Shown: in pieces, positions 1-8,905 of the stretch
Layout: every line of letters starts with the position of its first letter
How positions within the stretch are numbered: the first letter of the stretch is position 1
Origin: Actinacidiphila epipremni
GTDB taxonomy: Bacteria; Actinomycetota; Actinomycetes; Streptomycetales; Streptomycetaceae
DNA length: 64,000 bases
Direction: 5' to 3'
Assembly: GCF_012034175.1 (NCBI RefSeq)
Contig: NZ_JAATEJ010000016.1
Coordinates: forward strand, 1-64,000
Translations under genes and position numbers: made by a program
The notes under the pieces: generated by a model
What the model saw: only the letters and a program-made list of their open reading frames with translations
Told to the model about the DNA's origin: nothing
Databases searched by the model: none

Positions 1-240
1 ACTTCCTTCGCGGCCGTTTCACCGGCCCCTCCGGGCTTTCCCTTCGTGTTTCCCAGCTTACCCGACTCCCGCACCGATTCATAATCGGTTGTTTCCGTCC
101 GCGGATTCGATTTCCGGGCGCGCCGAAAACCGTCCCGCAGTACGGGAGGACGTAGGTAGTGGGTGGCCGCTCGGGCGGTGGAAGCCGGTGTGAACCAGGT
201 CTCTCACCGTTTTGGCGACTCGGACTACGTTACGCACGTA
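1..240 (-). promoter_or_regulatory. Probable promoter/leader region of an rRNA operon running off the left edge
   Basis: Read on the minus strand, positions 60 to 1 resemble the transcribed leader that precedes 16S rRNA in Streptomyces rrn operons (a GGGAAACACGAAGGGAAAGC-type stretch followed by GGTGAAACGGCC and CGAAGGAAG). The 16S gene itself would lie beyond the left edge. A short perfect dyad (ACCGATT-ATG-AATCGGT, about 80-96) sits upstream of it. I could not assign individual -35/-10 boxes with confidence. The assignment rests on recalled similarity of the leader and needs the adjoining sequence. Confidence 0.55.
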
Positions 241-267
241 CGGCGGCCGAGTCAAGCTCGGCCGCCG
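241..267 (-). terminator. Hairpin downstream of tyrS
   Basis: Perfect 11-bp stem (241-251 pairs with 257-267) with a five-base loop, about 40 bases after the tyrS stop codon. It lacks a T-run, as is common for actinomycete terminators. It separates tyrS from the rRNA leader on the same strand. Confidence 0.75.
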
Positions 268-306
268 TTCAAACATGGATTTTCGGTCAGGGTCGCGCCA
301 GGGCGC

Positions 307-1569
307 TCAGCGCACCTCGACCGCGGCCAGGTTGCGCTTGCCGCGGCGCAGGACGAGCCAGCGGCCGTGGATGAGGTCGGCGGCGGTCGGGACGGCGTCC
401 TCGTCCGTCACCTTGGCGTTGTTGAGGTAGGCGCCGCCCTCCTTGACGGTGCGGCGGGCGGCGGACTTGCTCGCGACCAGCTCGGTCCTGGCCAGCAGGT
501 CCACGACCGGTGCCAGCTCGGTGACCTCGGCGCGCGGGAGCTCGCTGAGGGCGGCGGCGAGGGTGCGCTCGTCGAGGTCGGCGAGTTCGCCCTGGCCGAA
601 AAGCGCCTTCGACGCGGCGATCACGGCGGCGCACTGGCCGGCGCCGTGGACCAGGGTGGTGAGCTCCTCGGCGAGGGCGCGCTGGGCGGTGCGGGCCTGC
701 GGGCGCTCGGCGGTGAGCTGTTCCATCTCCTCCAGCTCCGCGCGGTCGCGCAGGCTCAGGATGCGCATGTAGGTGGAGATGTCCCGGTCGTCGGTGTTGA
801 GCCAGAACTGGTAGAAGGCGTAGGGCGTGGTCATCTCCGGGTCGAGCCAGACGGCGCCGCCCTCGGTCTTGCCGAACTTGGTGCCGTCGGCCTTGACCAT
901 CAGCGGGGTGGCCATGCAGTGGACCTCGGCGCCCGGTTCCAGCTTGTGGATGAGGTCGAGGCCGGCGGTGAGGTTGCCCCACTGGTCGCTGCCGCCCTGC
1001 TGGAGGGTGCAGCCGTGCCGGCGGTAGAGCTGGAGGAAGTCCATGCCCTGGAGGATCTGGTAGCTGAACTCGGTGTAGCTGATGCCCTGCTCGGACTCCA
1101 GCCGGCGGGCGACGGAGTCCTTGGTGAGCATCTTGTTGACCCGGAAGTGCTTGCCGATGTCGCGCAGCAGCTCGATCGCGGACAGGTCGGCCGTCCAGTC
1201 GAGGTTGTTGACCAGGACGGCGGCGTTGTCGCCCTCGAAGGACAGGAAGGGGGCGATCTGGCCGCGCAGGCTGTCGACCCATCCGGCGACCGTCTCCGGG
1301 TCGTTGAGGGTGCGCTCCGCGGTGGGGCGGGGGTCGCCGATCAGGCCGGTGGCGCCGCCGACGAGGGCGAGCGGGCGGTGGCCGGCGAGCTGGAGGCGGC
1401 GCATGGTGAGGACCTGGACGAGGTGGCCGACGTGCAGGCTGGGCGCGGTCGGGTCGAAGCCGCAATAGAAGGTGACGGGACCGTCCGCGAGGGCCTTGCG
1501 CAAGGCGTCCTCGTCGGTGGACAGCGAGAAGAGCCCGCGCCACTTCAGGTCGTCGACGATGTCCGTCAC
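307..1569 (-). CDS. tyrS: Tyrosyl-tRNA synthetase
   Basis: Class I aminoacyl-tRNA synthetase that charges tRNA-Tyr in the cytoplasm. The 420-residue product matches the usual bacterial length. The HIGH-type signature is HVGH (residues 46-49) and the KMSKS-type loop is KFGKT (231-235), the bacterial TyrRS form. The last 70 residues form an S4-like RNA-binding domain. The GTG at 1569 is chosen because AAGGAG lies nine bases upstream and it gives the family N-terminus (VTDIVDDLKWRG); the frame stays open upstream but would add a non-conserved tail. No T-box leader was recognised; the leader holds a 10-bp tandem repeat instead. It is the last gene before a hairpin and the rRNA leader. Confidence 0.97.
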   Translation of the reverse strand: MTDIVDDLKWRGLFSLSTDEDALRKALADGPVTFYCGFDPTAPSLHVGHLVQVLTMRRLQLAGHRPLALVGGATGLIGDPRPTAERTLNDPETVAGWVDSLRGQIAPFLSFEGDNAAVLVNNLDWTADLSAIELLRDIGKHFRVNKMLTKDSVARRLESEQGISYTEFSYQILQGMDFLQLYRRHGCTLQQGGSDQWGNLTAGLDLIHKLEPGAEVHCMATPLMVKADGTKFGKTEGGAVWLDPEMTTPYAFYQFWLNTDDRDISTYMRILSLRDRAELEEMEQLTAERPQARTAQRALAEELTTLVHGAGQCAAVIAASKALFGQGELADLDERTLAAALSELPRAEVTELAPVVDLLARTELVASKSAARRTVKEGGAYLNNAKVTDEDAVPTAADLIHGRWLVLRRGKRNLAAVEVR

Positions 1570-1584
1570 GGCTTCGTGTCTCCT

Positions 1585-1643
1585 TGGTTCTGCTGGGTTC
1601 TGCCTGGTTCTGCTGCGTCCTGCTCGGTCCTGCTCGGTCCTGC
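1585..1643. repeat. 10-bp tandem repeat upstream of tyrS
   Basis: About six degenerate copies of a 10-bp unit (plus strand TGGTTCTGCT / CGGTCCTGCT) in exact 10-base register fill the gap between the glycosylase gene and tyrS, just upstream of the tyrS ribosome site. A further partial copy lies at 1654-1663. The function is unknown. Confidence 0.8.
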
Positions 1644-1675
1644 CGAGGGCAGGTGGTTCTGCCGGGCGGTTCAGG

Positions 1676-2311
1676 CTACCGCCGCTTGCGCGGGGCATGC
1701 GCACGGTAAGGGCTGACGGTGGGGTCGCCGGCGATCCAGTAGCGCCACGGGTGGTCGGCTCCGGCGCCGCCGACGCCGGTGCGCGGGCCGGTGCGCAGGG
1801 CGGCGGGGTCGGGCGGGGTGCCGGTGAGGATGCGGAAGGGTCCGCCGGGGGCGCAGGCGTCGGCGCCGTTGAGGGCGCGGTCGACGGACAGGGCGGTGGC
1901 GAGCCGGGCGGGGCCCTGGGCGAGGTCGCTGTCCTTGCGCGAGGTGGGGCGGTGGATACGGGCCAGGTCCGCGCCGGTCGTGATCGCGCCGGCCCGCAGC
2001 AGGATTCCGGAGGCGGTGCCTTCGGGGCCGCACACCAGGTTGAGGCAGTGCCACATTCCGTAGGTGAAGTAGACGTACGTGTGGCCGGGCGGCCCGAACA
2101 TCACGGCGTTGCGGTCGGTGCGTCCGCGGTAGGCGTGGGAGCCGGGGTCGTTGGGGCCGTCGTACGCCTCGACCTCGGTGAGCCGCAGTTCGATCGGGCC
2201 GTCGTCGGTGTGCCGGACGAGGACGCGGCCGAGGAGGTCGGGGGCGATCTCCAGGACCGGGCGGTCGAAGAAGGAGCGGTCCAGCGGGGTCCGGTCGGGT
2301 GCGGTGATCAC
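1676..2311 (-). CDS. DNA-3-methyladenine glycosylase (AAG/MPG type)
   Basis: Base-excision repair enzyme of the AAG/MPG fold that removes alkylated and deaminated purines from DNA. The 211-residue product has the family core: the DRSFFDRPVLEIAPDLLGR N-terminus, the LTEVEAYDGPNDPGSHA active-site stretch holding the catalytic Glu, then RNAVMFGPPGHTYVYFTYG. The GTG at 2311 is preferred over an upstream ATG at 2389 because it gives the conserved N-terminal length; its ribosome site is weak. It is transcribed away from the Spo0M-type gene and towards tyrS. Confidence 0.92.
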   Translation of the reverse strand: MITAPDRTPLDRSFFDRPVLEIAPDLLGRVLVRHTDDGPIELRLTEVEAYDGPNDPGSHAYRGRTDRNAVMFGPPGHTYVYFTYGMWHCLNLVCGPEGTASGILLRAGAITTGADLARIHRPTSRKDSDLAQGPARLATALSVDRALNGADACAPGGPFRILTGTPPDPAALRTGPRTGVGGAGADHPWRYWIAGDPTVSPYRAHAPRKRR

Positions 2312-2415
2312 GGGTCTTGAGCGTACCTGAGCGGTGTGGAACCAGCCGGGTGCGCTCTGCGTTCGTAGAGTTCGCCAAGAACTGTGCACTGGACCGGTGG
2401 AGAAGGGTGTCCTCG

Positions 2416-3213
2416 ATGGGCTTCAAGAAGCTGATGGCGTCTCTGGGTGCGGGTGGGGCGTCGGTGGAGACCGACCTGTTCACGGCGGACGTGACGCCGG
2501 GCGGGGTGGTCCAGGGCGAGGTGCGGATCCAGGGCGGCTCGGTGGAGCAGCGCATCCAGGGGCTGTCGGTGGGGTTGCAGGCCCGGGTGGAGGTGGAGCG
2601 CAAGGACGCCGAGGGCAACGACGTCGAGTACCACCAGAACATCGAGTTCCACACGCAGCAGATCGGCGGGGAGTTCGAGCTGAAGGCCGGGGCGGTGCAC
2701 ACGGTGCAGTTCTCGCTGGAGGTGCCGTGGGAGACGCCGGTGACGATGTTCATGGGGCGGCATCTGACCGGGATGAACGTCGGGGTGACGACGGAGCTGG
2801 CGATCGCGCGGGCGGTGGACAAGGGCGATCTGGACCCGGTCAACATCCATCCGCTGCCGGCGCAGGACGCGCTGCTGGACGCGTTCGGGCGGCTGGGCTT
2901 CCGCTTCCACGGGGCGGACCTGGAGAAGGGGCATGTGCGCGGGACGCGGCAGCGGCTGCCGTTCTACCAGGAGATCGAGTTCAAGGTCCCGGAGCAGTAC
3001 AAGAAGGGGCTCAAGGAGGTGGAGCTGACGTTCGTGGCCGACGGGCGGGAGATGGACGTGGTGATGGAGATGGACAAGAAGCCGGGGCTGTTCGGTGGCG
3101 GGGACACGTATCGGTCTTTTGTGATGGACATGCAGTCGTTTGAGCAGACGGACTGGGCGGGCTACCTCCATCAGTGGCTGGCCGAGGTGGGAGCGAAGCG
3201 GAACTGGTTCTAG
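2416..3213 (+). CDS. Spo0M-type sporulation-control protein
   Basis: A 265-residue arrestin-fold-like protein beginning MGFKKLMASLGAGGASVET, as in SpoOM/sporulation-control proteins of Bacillus and actinomycetes. The N-terminal half is rich in beta strands (a stretch with VQGEVRIQGG), and the C-terminal half continues with LKEVELTFVADGREMDVVMEMDKK-like strands. The family influences sporulation in Bacillus; the biochemical role is unclear. The ATG at 2416 follows a GGAGAAGG-like site. It is divergent from the glycosylase gene. Confidence 0.85.
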   Translation: MGFKKLMASLGAGGASVETDLFTADVTPGGVVQGEVRIQGGSVEQRIQGLSVGLQARVEVERKDAEGNDVEYHQNIEFHTQQIGGEFELKAGAVHTVQFSLEVPWETPVTMFMGRHLTGMNVGVTTELAIARAVDKGDLDPVNIHPLPAQDALLDAFGRLGFRFHGADLEKGHVRGTRQRLPFYQEIEFKVPEQYKKGLKEVELTFVADGREMDVVMEMDKKPGLFGGGDTYRSFVMDMQSFEQTDWAGYLHQWLAEVGAKRNWF

Positions 3214-3262
3214 GGTTCTACGCTCGGACTGTCCGAGTGACGTTCGATCGAAAGGTGCCGAG

Positions 3263-3802
3263 GTGTCCGAGCAAGCGCGGCCTCCCCTCCCCCATGACTT
3301 CCACCCGCAGGTGCCGGCGTTCACCGTGGTGAGCGATGACGTCCGGGACGGGGACACGCTTCCCGACGAGCATGTGTACGCCGAGGGGAACGTCTCGCCG
3401 CATCTGCGGTGGGAGGGTTTCCCGGCGGAGACGAAGAGCTTCGCGGTGACGTGCTACGACCCGGACGCGCCGACCGGGAGCGGTTTTTGGCACTGGGTGC
3501 TGTTCGACATCCCGGCGTCGGTGACGGAGCTGCCGCGTGCGGCGGGGTCCGGGGACTTCGCGGGGCTGCCGGACGGTGCGGTGCACGCGCGCAACGACTA
3601 CGGGACGCGGGACTTCGGCGGGGCGGCGCCGCCGGCCGGTGACGGGCCGCACCGCTATGTCTTCACCGTCTACGCGGTGGATCAGGACAAGCTGGGGGCG
3701 GACGCGGGTGCGTCGCCCGCGGTGGTGGGCTTCAACCTGCGGTTCCACACGCTGGCGCGGGCGCAGCTGGTCGCCGAGTACGAGGTGCCGGCGGGCGGCT
3801 GA
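3263..3802 (+). CDS. PEBP-like protein (YbhB/YbcL, Raf-kinase-inhibitor-like)
   Basis: A 179-residue member of the phosphatidylethanolamine-binding protein family. The diagnostic DPDAPTGSGFWHW stretch forms the anion/ligand-binding pocket, with SPHLRWEGFP upstream and a PHRYVFTVYAVD strand near the C-terminus. The cellular role of bacterial YbhB/YbcL proteins is not settled. The GTG at 3263 has AAAGG seven bases upstream; the longer open frame overlaps the preceding gene and is not used. It is co-directional with the Spo0M-type gene, 49 bases downstream. Confidence 0.9.
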   Translation: MSEQARPPLPHDFHPQVPAFTVVSDDVRDGDTLPDEHVYAEGNVSPHLRWEGFPAETKSFAVTCYDPDAPTGSGFWHWVLFDIPASVTELPRAAGSGDFAGLPDGAVHARNDYGTRDFGGAAPPAGDGPHRYVFTVYAVDQDKLGADAGASPAVVGFNLRFHTLARAQLVAEYEVPAGG

Positions 3803-3877
3803 GCCGGCGGGCGGGCGCCCGGTCCCGGGGACCGGGTGGCCCGCGCCGGCCGGCGCGCCCCGGGCGCCGGGTCGCCC

Positions 3878-3922
3878 GACCGCGCCCGGTGTCCGGGGCG
3901 CGGTCCGTCCCCCCTGCTTTTT
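3878..3922 (+). terminator. Rho-independent terminator after the PEBP-like gene
   Basis: Perfect 10-bp stem (3878-3887 with 3896-3905), an eight-base loop, then a pyrimidine tract ending in five T. A second GC-rich dyad (cccggtccc/gggaccggg) lies just upstream near 3820-3840. Confidence 0.8.
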
Positions 3923-4062
3923 CCGCGTTCTTCCCGCGCTCCTTCTCCCCCGGTCATCTGCCGTCCGCCCGGGGGAAATTGCGTTGTCCGGGAGGGAAAC
4001 ACGCGGGCACAGTGGTGCCACTTCGCCGCCGGGCGGAGCGGGGGCCACGGGAGGTGGGCGGA

Positions 4063-4566
4063 ATGCGTGAGACGCTGGTGCTGAATGCGAGTTTCGAGCC
4101 GCTGTCGACGGTGTCGCTGCGGCGGGCGGTGGTCCTGGTGATGCAGGACAAGGCCGTGGTGGAGCAGGCGCATCCGGGGCTGCGGATCCGCGCCGCCGCG
4201 ATGGACATCCCCGTACCGCAGGTGATCCGGCTGCGCCGGTACGTACGGGTGCCGTTCCGACAACGTGCTCCGTGGTCGCGGCGCGGGGTGCTGGTGCGTG
4301 ACCGGCACCGGTGCGCGTACTGCGGCCGGCGGGCGACGACGGTCGACCACCTGGTGCCGCGGTCGCGCGGGGGCGCGGACTCGTGGCTGAACACGGTGGC
4401 GGCGTGCGCGCAGGACAACCAGTTCAAGGCGGACCGTACGCCGGAGCAGGCGGGGATGCGGTTGCTGACCCAGCCGTTCGAGCCGACGCCGGCGGACGCG
4501 CTGCTGCTGGCGCTGGGGGTACGGGACCGTGCGGGGCTGCCGGAGTGGCTGGCCCGCCCGGCGTGA
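4063..4566 (+). CDS. HNH endonuclease family protein
   Basis: A 167-residue protein with an HNH (beta-beta-alpha metal) domain in its second half: CAYCG, then TVDHLVPRSRGGADSWLN, then AAC. The N-terminal half (MRETLVLNASFEPLSTVSLRRA) is typical of a widespread actinobacterial HNH family of unknown target. The second zinc-binding pair reads CAQD instead of CxxC, so the fourth cysteine is absent. The ATG at 4063 has GGGAGG eight bases upstream. It stands alone between a terminator and a convergent permease gene. Confidence 0.88.
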   Translation: MRETLVLNASFEPLSTVSLRRAVVLVMQDKAVVEQAHPGLRIRAAAMDIPVPQVIRLRRYVRVPFRQRAPWSRRGVLVRDRHRCAYCGRRATTVDHLVPRSRGGADSWLNTVAACAQDNQFKADRTPEQAGMRLLTQPFEPTPADALLLALGVRDRAGLPEWLARPA

Positions 4567-4599
4567 GGGACGGGGGCGTCGCCGCGGGTGCGGTCCGGC

Positions 4600-5367
4600 T
4601 CAGTCGACGAGGAGCTGGACGATCGCGGCGACGCCCACGACGACGATGAGGGCGCGTAGCGCGGTGGGCGGCAGCCGGCGGCCGACGCGGGCGCCGATGA
4701 GGCCGCCGAGGGTGGCGCCGGCCGCGATGAGGCCGACCGCGGCCCAGTCCATGTGGGCGACGATGATGAAGAGCACCGCGGCGACGCCGTTGACCAGGGC
4801 GGCCAGGACGTTCTTCAGGCCGTTGACGCGTTGCAGGGTCTCGTCGAGGAGCAGGCCCATCAGGGAGAGGTAGATGACGCCCTGGGCGGCGCCGAAGTAG
4901 CCGCCGTAGACGCTGGCGAGGAAGATGCCGACCGGCAGCAGCGGGCCGCCGTGGGCGGGGGCGTCGGCGCCCTGGCGTGCGCGGCGGGCCTGGACGGTGC
5001 GGGAGAGCCGGGGTTGCAGCACGACCAGGACGAGGGCGGCGGCGATGAGCACCGGCACGATGGCGTGGAAGGCCTGTGAGGGCAGGGTGACCAGCAGGAT
5101 CGCGCCGGTGGCGCCGCCGAGCAGGCCGACGGTGCCGAGCCGGACGAGCCGGTCGCGCTGGCCGGTCAGTTCGCGGCGGTAGCCGATGGCGCCGGTGAGG
5201 GAGCCGGGGACCAGGCCGAGGGCGTTGGAGACGTTGGCGGTCACCGGGGGCAGGCCGACGGCCAGCAGTACCGGGAAGGTCAGCAGGGTGCCGGAGCCGA
5301 CGATGGTGTTGATGGTGCCCGCGCCGACTCCTGCGGCGAGCACGGCGAGGGCTTCGGCTGGGGACAT
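4600..5367 (-). CDS. TSUP family (TauE/SafE) membrane permease
   Basis: A 255-residue integral membrane protein of the TauE/SafE (DUF81) family, which includes exporters or importers of sulfite, sulfonates and other small anions. The conserved GAGTINTIVGSGTLLTFP start lies in the first membrane segment, and a related GVIYLSLMGLLL segment starts the second half. About eight hydrophobic segments are visible, with a positively charged loop near residues 120-140. The substrate cannot be inferred. The start is set by GGAG seven bases upstream. Confidence 0.9.
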   Translation of the reverse strand: MSPAEALAVLAAGVGAGTINTIVGSGTLLTFPVLLAVGLPPVTANVSNALGLVPGSLTGAIGYRRELTGQRDRLVRLGTVGLLGGATGAILLVTLPSQAFHAIVPVLIAAALVLVVLQPRLSRTVQARRARQGADAPAHGGPLLPVGIFLASVYGGYFGAAQGVIYLSLMGLLLDETLQRVNGLKNVLAALVNGVAAVLFIIVAHMDWAAVGLIAAGATLGGLIGARVGRRLPPTALRALIVVVGVAAIVQLLVD

Positions 5368-5474
5368 GAGCGCGCTCCATGGTCGTGGCGCCTCCTCCCC
5401 GCCGGTCCGGTCGAGGGGGGCGCTGTGATCATGTCACAGCGGGGTGGGTGGGCCGCGGGGTGTCTCAGTCCCTG

Positions 5475-5501
5475 GCCAGGGCCCGGGTAGTGGGCCCTGG
5501 C
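5475..5501 (-). terminator. Hairpin after the SPFH gene
   Basis: Perfect 10-bp stem (5475-5484 with 5492-5501) around a seven-base loop, 50 bases after the SPFH stop codon. There is no T-run. It lies in the 183-base gap before the permease gene. Confidence 0.65.
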
Positions 5502-5550
5502 GCGGCGGGCGGGTCGGTCCCTGCGGGGGGCGCCGGTCCTCGCGGGGGCG

Positions 5551-6522
5551 TCAGTCCTTGTCGAAGGGCGCGGACTCGCGGCGCGGCGCGGGGGTCGTGG
5601 CGCCCGTACCGCCGCCGGCGCCACCGCCGCCGTTGTTGCCGTTGCCGGGGACGCCGGGGAGGTTGACTATCCCGCCGAGGCCCTTGAGGGCGTCGTTGAG
5701 CTCGCTGGGGATGATCCAGAGCTTGTTGGCCTCGCCCTCGGCGATCTTCGGCAGCATCTGGAGGTACTGGTAGGCGAGCAGCTTCTGGTCCGGGTCGCCG
5801 GCGTGGATGGACTCGAAGACGGTGCGGATGGCCTGCGCCTCGCCCTCGGCGCGCAGGGCGGCGGCCTTGGCCTCGCCTTCGGCGCGCAGGATCTGGGACT
5901 GCTTCTCGCCCTCGGCGGTGAGGATCTGCGACTGCCGGACACCTTCGGCGGTGAGGATCGCGGCGCGCTTGTCGCGGTCGGCGCGCATCTGCTTCTCCAT
6001 CGAGTCCTGGATGGAGGTGGGCGGCTCGATCGCCTTGAGCTCGACGCGGTTGACGCGGATGCCCCACTTGCCGGTGGCCTCGTCCAGGACGCCGCGCAGG
6101 GCGGCGTTGATCTCCTCGCGGGAGGTGAGGGTGCGCTCCAGGTCCATGCCGCCGATGATGTTGCGCAGCGTGGTGACGGTCAGCTGCTCGATGGCCTGGA
6201 TGTAGCTGGCGACCTCGTAGGTGGCGGCGCGGGCGTCGGTGACCTGGTAGTAGATGACGGTGTCGATGTTCACCACCAGGTTGTCCTGGGTGATCACCGG
6301 TTGCGGCGGGAACGGCACGACCTGCTCGCGCAGGTCGATGCGGTTGCGGATGGTGTCGATGAACGGCACCACGATGTTCAGGCCTGCGCTGAGGGTGCGG
6401 GTGTAGCGGCCGAAGCGCTCGACGATGGCGGCGCTGGCCTGCGGAATGACCTGGACCGTCTTGATGAGCGCGATGAAGACGAGCACCACCAGGATGATCA
6501 GGACGATGATGATGGGCTGCAT
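5551..6522 (-). CDS. SPFH/Band 7 (stomatin-like) membrane protein
   Basis: A 323-residue protein with one N-terminal membrane segment (MQPIIIVLIILVVLVFIALI), a Band 7 domain (VERFGRYTRTLSAGLNIVVPF onward), a charged coiled coil rich in AEGEKQSQ/RAEGEAKA repeats, and a glycine/asparagine-rich tail. Such proteins oligomerise in membrane microdomains and usually pair with NfeD, as here: the NfeD gene lies 137 bases upstream on the same strand. The ATG at 6522 has GGGGAG five bases upstream. Confidence 0.93.
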   Translation of the reverse strand: MQPIIIVLIILVVLVFIALIKTVQVIPQASAAIVERFGRYTRTLSAGLNIVVPFIDTIRNRIDLREQVVPFPPQPVITQDNLVVNIDTVIYYQVTDARAATYEVASYIQAIEQLTVTTLRNIIGGMDLERTLTSREEINAALRGVLDEATGKWGIRVNRVELKAIEPPTSIQDSMEKQMRADRDKRAAILTAEGVRQSQILTAEGEKQSQILRAEGEAKAAALRAEGEAQAIRTVFESIHAGDPDQKLLAYQYLQMLPKIAEGEANKLWIIPSELNDALKGLGGIVNLPGVPGNGNNGGGGAGGGTGATTPAPRRESAPFDKD

Positions 6523-6659
6523 GTCCACTCCCCGCGCCGGTTGCCAGCGGAAATACGGTGTAACTCCGACATGATCGATCTTGGCAGAGCAGCCCCCCGC
6601 CGCGGGCGGGGTTCGGCGAATTCCCGGCCCGTGGGCGGCGGTTGCCCCGCCGTGCGCCG

Positions 6660-7082
6660 TCACATGACGACGGCGGTCGCTCCGTCGATCTCGACGACAT
6701 CCACATGCTCGCCCGGGGCGAAGACCCGGCCTTCCTCCAGGGAGCGCGCGGACCACACCTCGCCGGCGAGCTTGATGCGCCCGTCGGCTCCGCTGTCGAC
6801 CCGTTCCAGTACGACGGCCTGCCGGCCCTTGAGGGCGTCGACGCCGCTGCGCTGGCCGGCGTGCTGCCGGTTGCGGTAGGCCAGCGGGCGTACGAACACC
6901 AGCAGGGCGACGGAGATCACCACGAACGTGATGACCTGGGCGACGATGCCGCCGCCCATACCCGCCGCGGCGGCTCCGCCGAGCGCGCCGATCGCGAACA
7001 TTCCGAACTCGGGCATTGCCGTGATCACCAGCGGGATGCCGAGTCCCACTGCGGCTATCAGCCACCACACCCATGCGTCCAC
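6660..7082 (-). CDS. NfeD family membrane protein
   Basis: A 140-residue protein with two or three N-terminal membrane segments (residues 4-75) followed by a small OB-fold domain (VVLERVDSGADGRIKLAGEVWSA), the standard short NfeD layout. NfeD proteins partner with SPFH proteins, and the next gene downstream encodes one. An ABC ATPase gene precedes it on the same strand with about 50 bases between, so the three may be co-transcribed. Confidence 0.9.
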   Translation of the reverse strand: MDAWVWWLIAAVGLGIPLVITAMPEFGMFAIGALGGAAAAGMGGGIVAQVITFVVISVALLVFVRPLAYRNRQHAGQRSGVDALKGRQAVVLERVDSGADGRIKLAGEVWSARSLEEGRVFAPGEHVDVVEIDGATAVVM

Positions 7083-7133
7083 GACATCAATCCTAGGGCC
7101 GCGCAGGGCTGTTGGGGCAGTACGCGTCCGGTC

Positions 7134-7925
<792 letters not shown>

Positions 7926-8050
7926 GAGCGCGTTGTCTCCCATTTCACAGTCGTGTGACTCCGGTGGTGCCGGGGCGGCACGTCCGCGGAGGTGTCCCCT
8001 GGAGAAAACTTACGCCACCGCGCGAGCGGTCCAGTCCATAGGCTGGGGGC

Positions 8051-8845
8051 ATGCTTGATGAACCTCGCTCCGGGCGGCTGGCCGCATGGGGAAATGCCCT
8101 GCTTGCCGGACTTGCCGCCCCTGACGACGTGGCGCAGCGCATCATCGGCGGCGACGCCGTGCACCGGATGGTGGACCTGCCGGGCGAGCACGGCCCCGTG
8201 GGGCTGACGCTGGGGCTCGGCCGGTTGCGGGCGCTGGGGGTGACCGGGCTGCGGCTGGCGCTGCCGGTGGCCGGGCACCCGCTGGGCCTGAGCGGGCCGC
8301 CGCACTTCAACGACCTGGCGCTGGAGGCCGGCGAGGCGGTGCTGACCGCGGGCGCGGTCGCGCTCGGCCTGGTGCCGGACGTGCACGAGGCGGGCCCGGC
8401 CGGCGATGTGCACGTGGAGGTGGAGTGGCGCTGCCTGCCGGTACGGGAGGCGCCGCCGGCCGATGTGCCGTCGCTGGGCGAGGCGGAGCGGGAGCTGGCG
8501 GAGGCGCTGCGGGACGCGACGGCGGCGCTGGCCGCGCTGGACGTGGCCGGGACGGGCGGGCCGACGGCGCATGCGGCGCTGGAGGCGTACCGGGCGCGGG
8601 CGGCGCGCGGCCGGGAGGTGCTGGCGCCGGGGTATCCGCCGCGGGCGGTGCGGGTGCTGGAGCTGGCGCAGCGGGTCGCGGCGCTGGTGGAGATCGCCGA
8701 GGTGGACGGGCACGGGGCGGCGGTGAGCGCGTCGCAGATCGCGGCCCGCGCGCAGCTGCTGCGGCCGGTGGAGCGCACCGCCCGGCGGGCGCAGGTCGCG
8801 GCGTACAACGCGTATGTGGAGGAGGCCGAGCGGCGCCGCCCGTAG
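8051..8845 (+). CDS. Conserved hypothetical protein
   Basis: A 264-residue soluble protein I do not assign to a named family. The N-terminal half looks alpha/beta (LRLALPVAGHPLGLSGPPHF, and a VHVEVEWRCLPV strand). The C-terminal half is alanine/arginine-rich and helical, with about 100 residues that could form a coiled coil. No catalytic motif or membrane segment is evident. It ends close to the convergent response-regulator gene. Codon use matches its neighbours, so it is likely a real gene. Confidence 0.75.
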   Translation: MLDEPRSGRLAAWGNALLAGLAAPDDVAQRIIGGDAVHRMVDLPGEHGPVGLTLGLGRLRALGVTGLRLALPVAGHPLGLSGPPHFNDLALEAGEAVLTAGAVALGLVPDVHEAGPAGDVHVEVEWRCLPVREAPPADVPSLGEAERELAEALRDATAALAALDVAGTGGPTAHAALEAYRARAARGREVLAPGYPPRAVRVLELAQRVAALVEIAEVDGHGAAVSASQIAARAQLLRPVERTARRAQVAAYNAYVEEAERRRP

Positions 8846-8905
8846 CCGGTACGGGGCCGGGCGCGGGTCCGGCCGGGCGGGTACGGGCGCGGGTCCGGCC
8901 GGGGT

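Noticed and set aside
1570..1675. T-box riboswitch in the tyrS leader
   Set aside because: The leader is short and repetitive, and no T-box sequence or specifier loop was seen.
163..1716. Long plus-strand open frame (517 codons) opposite tyrS
   Set aside because: It is the antisense shadow of a clear tyrosyl-tRNA synthetase; low-complexity Gly/Ala/Asp-rich translation without family features.
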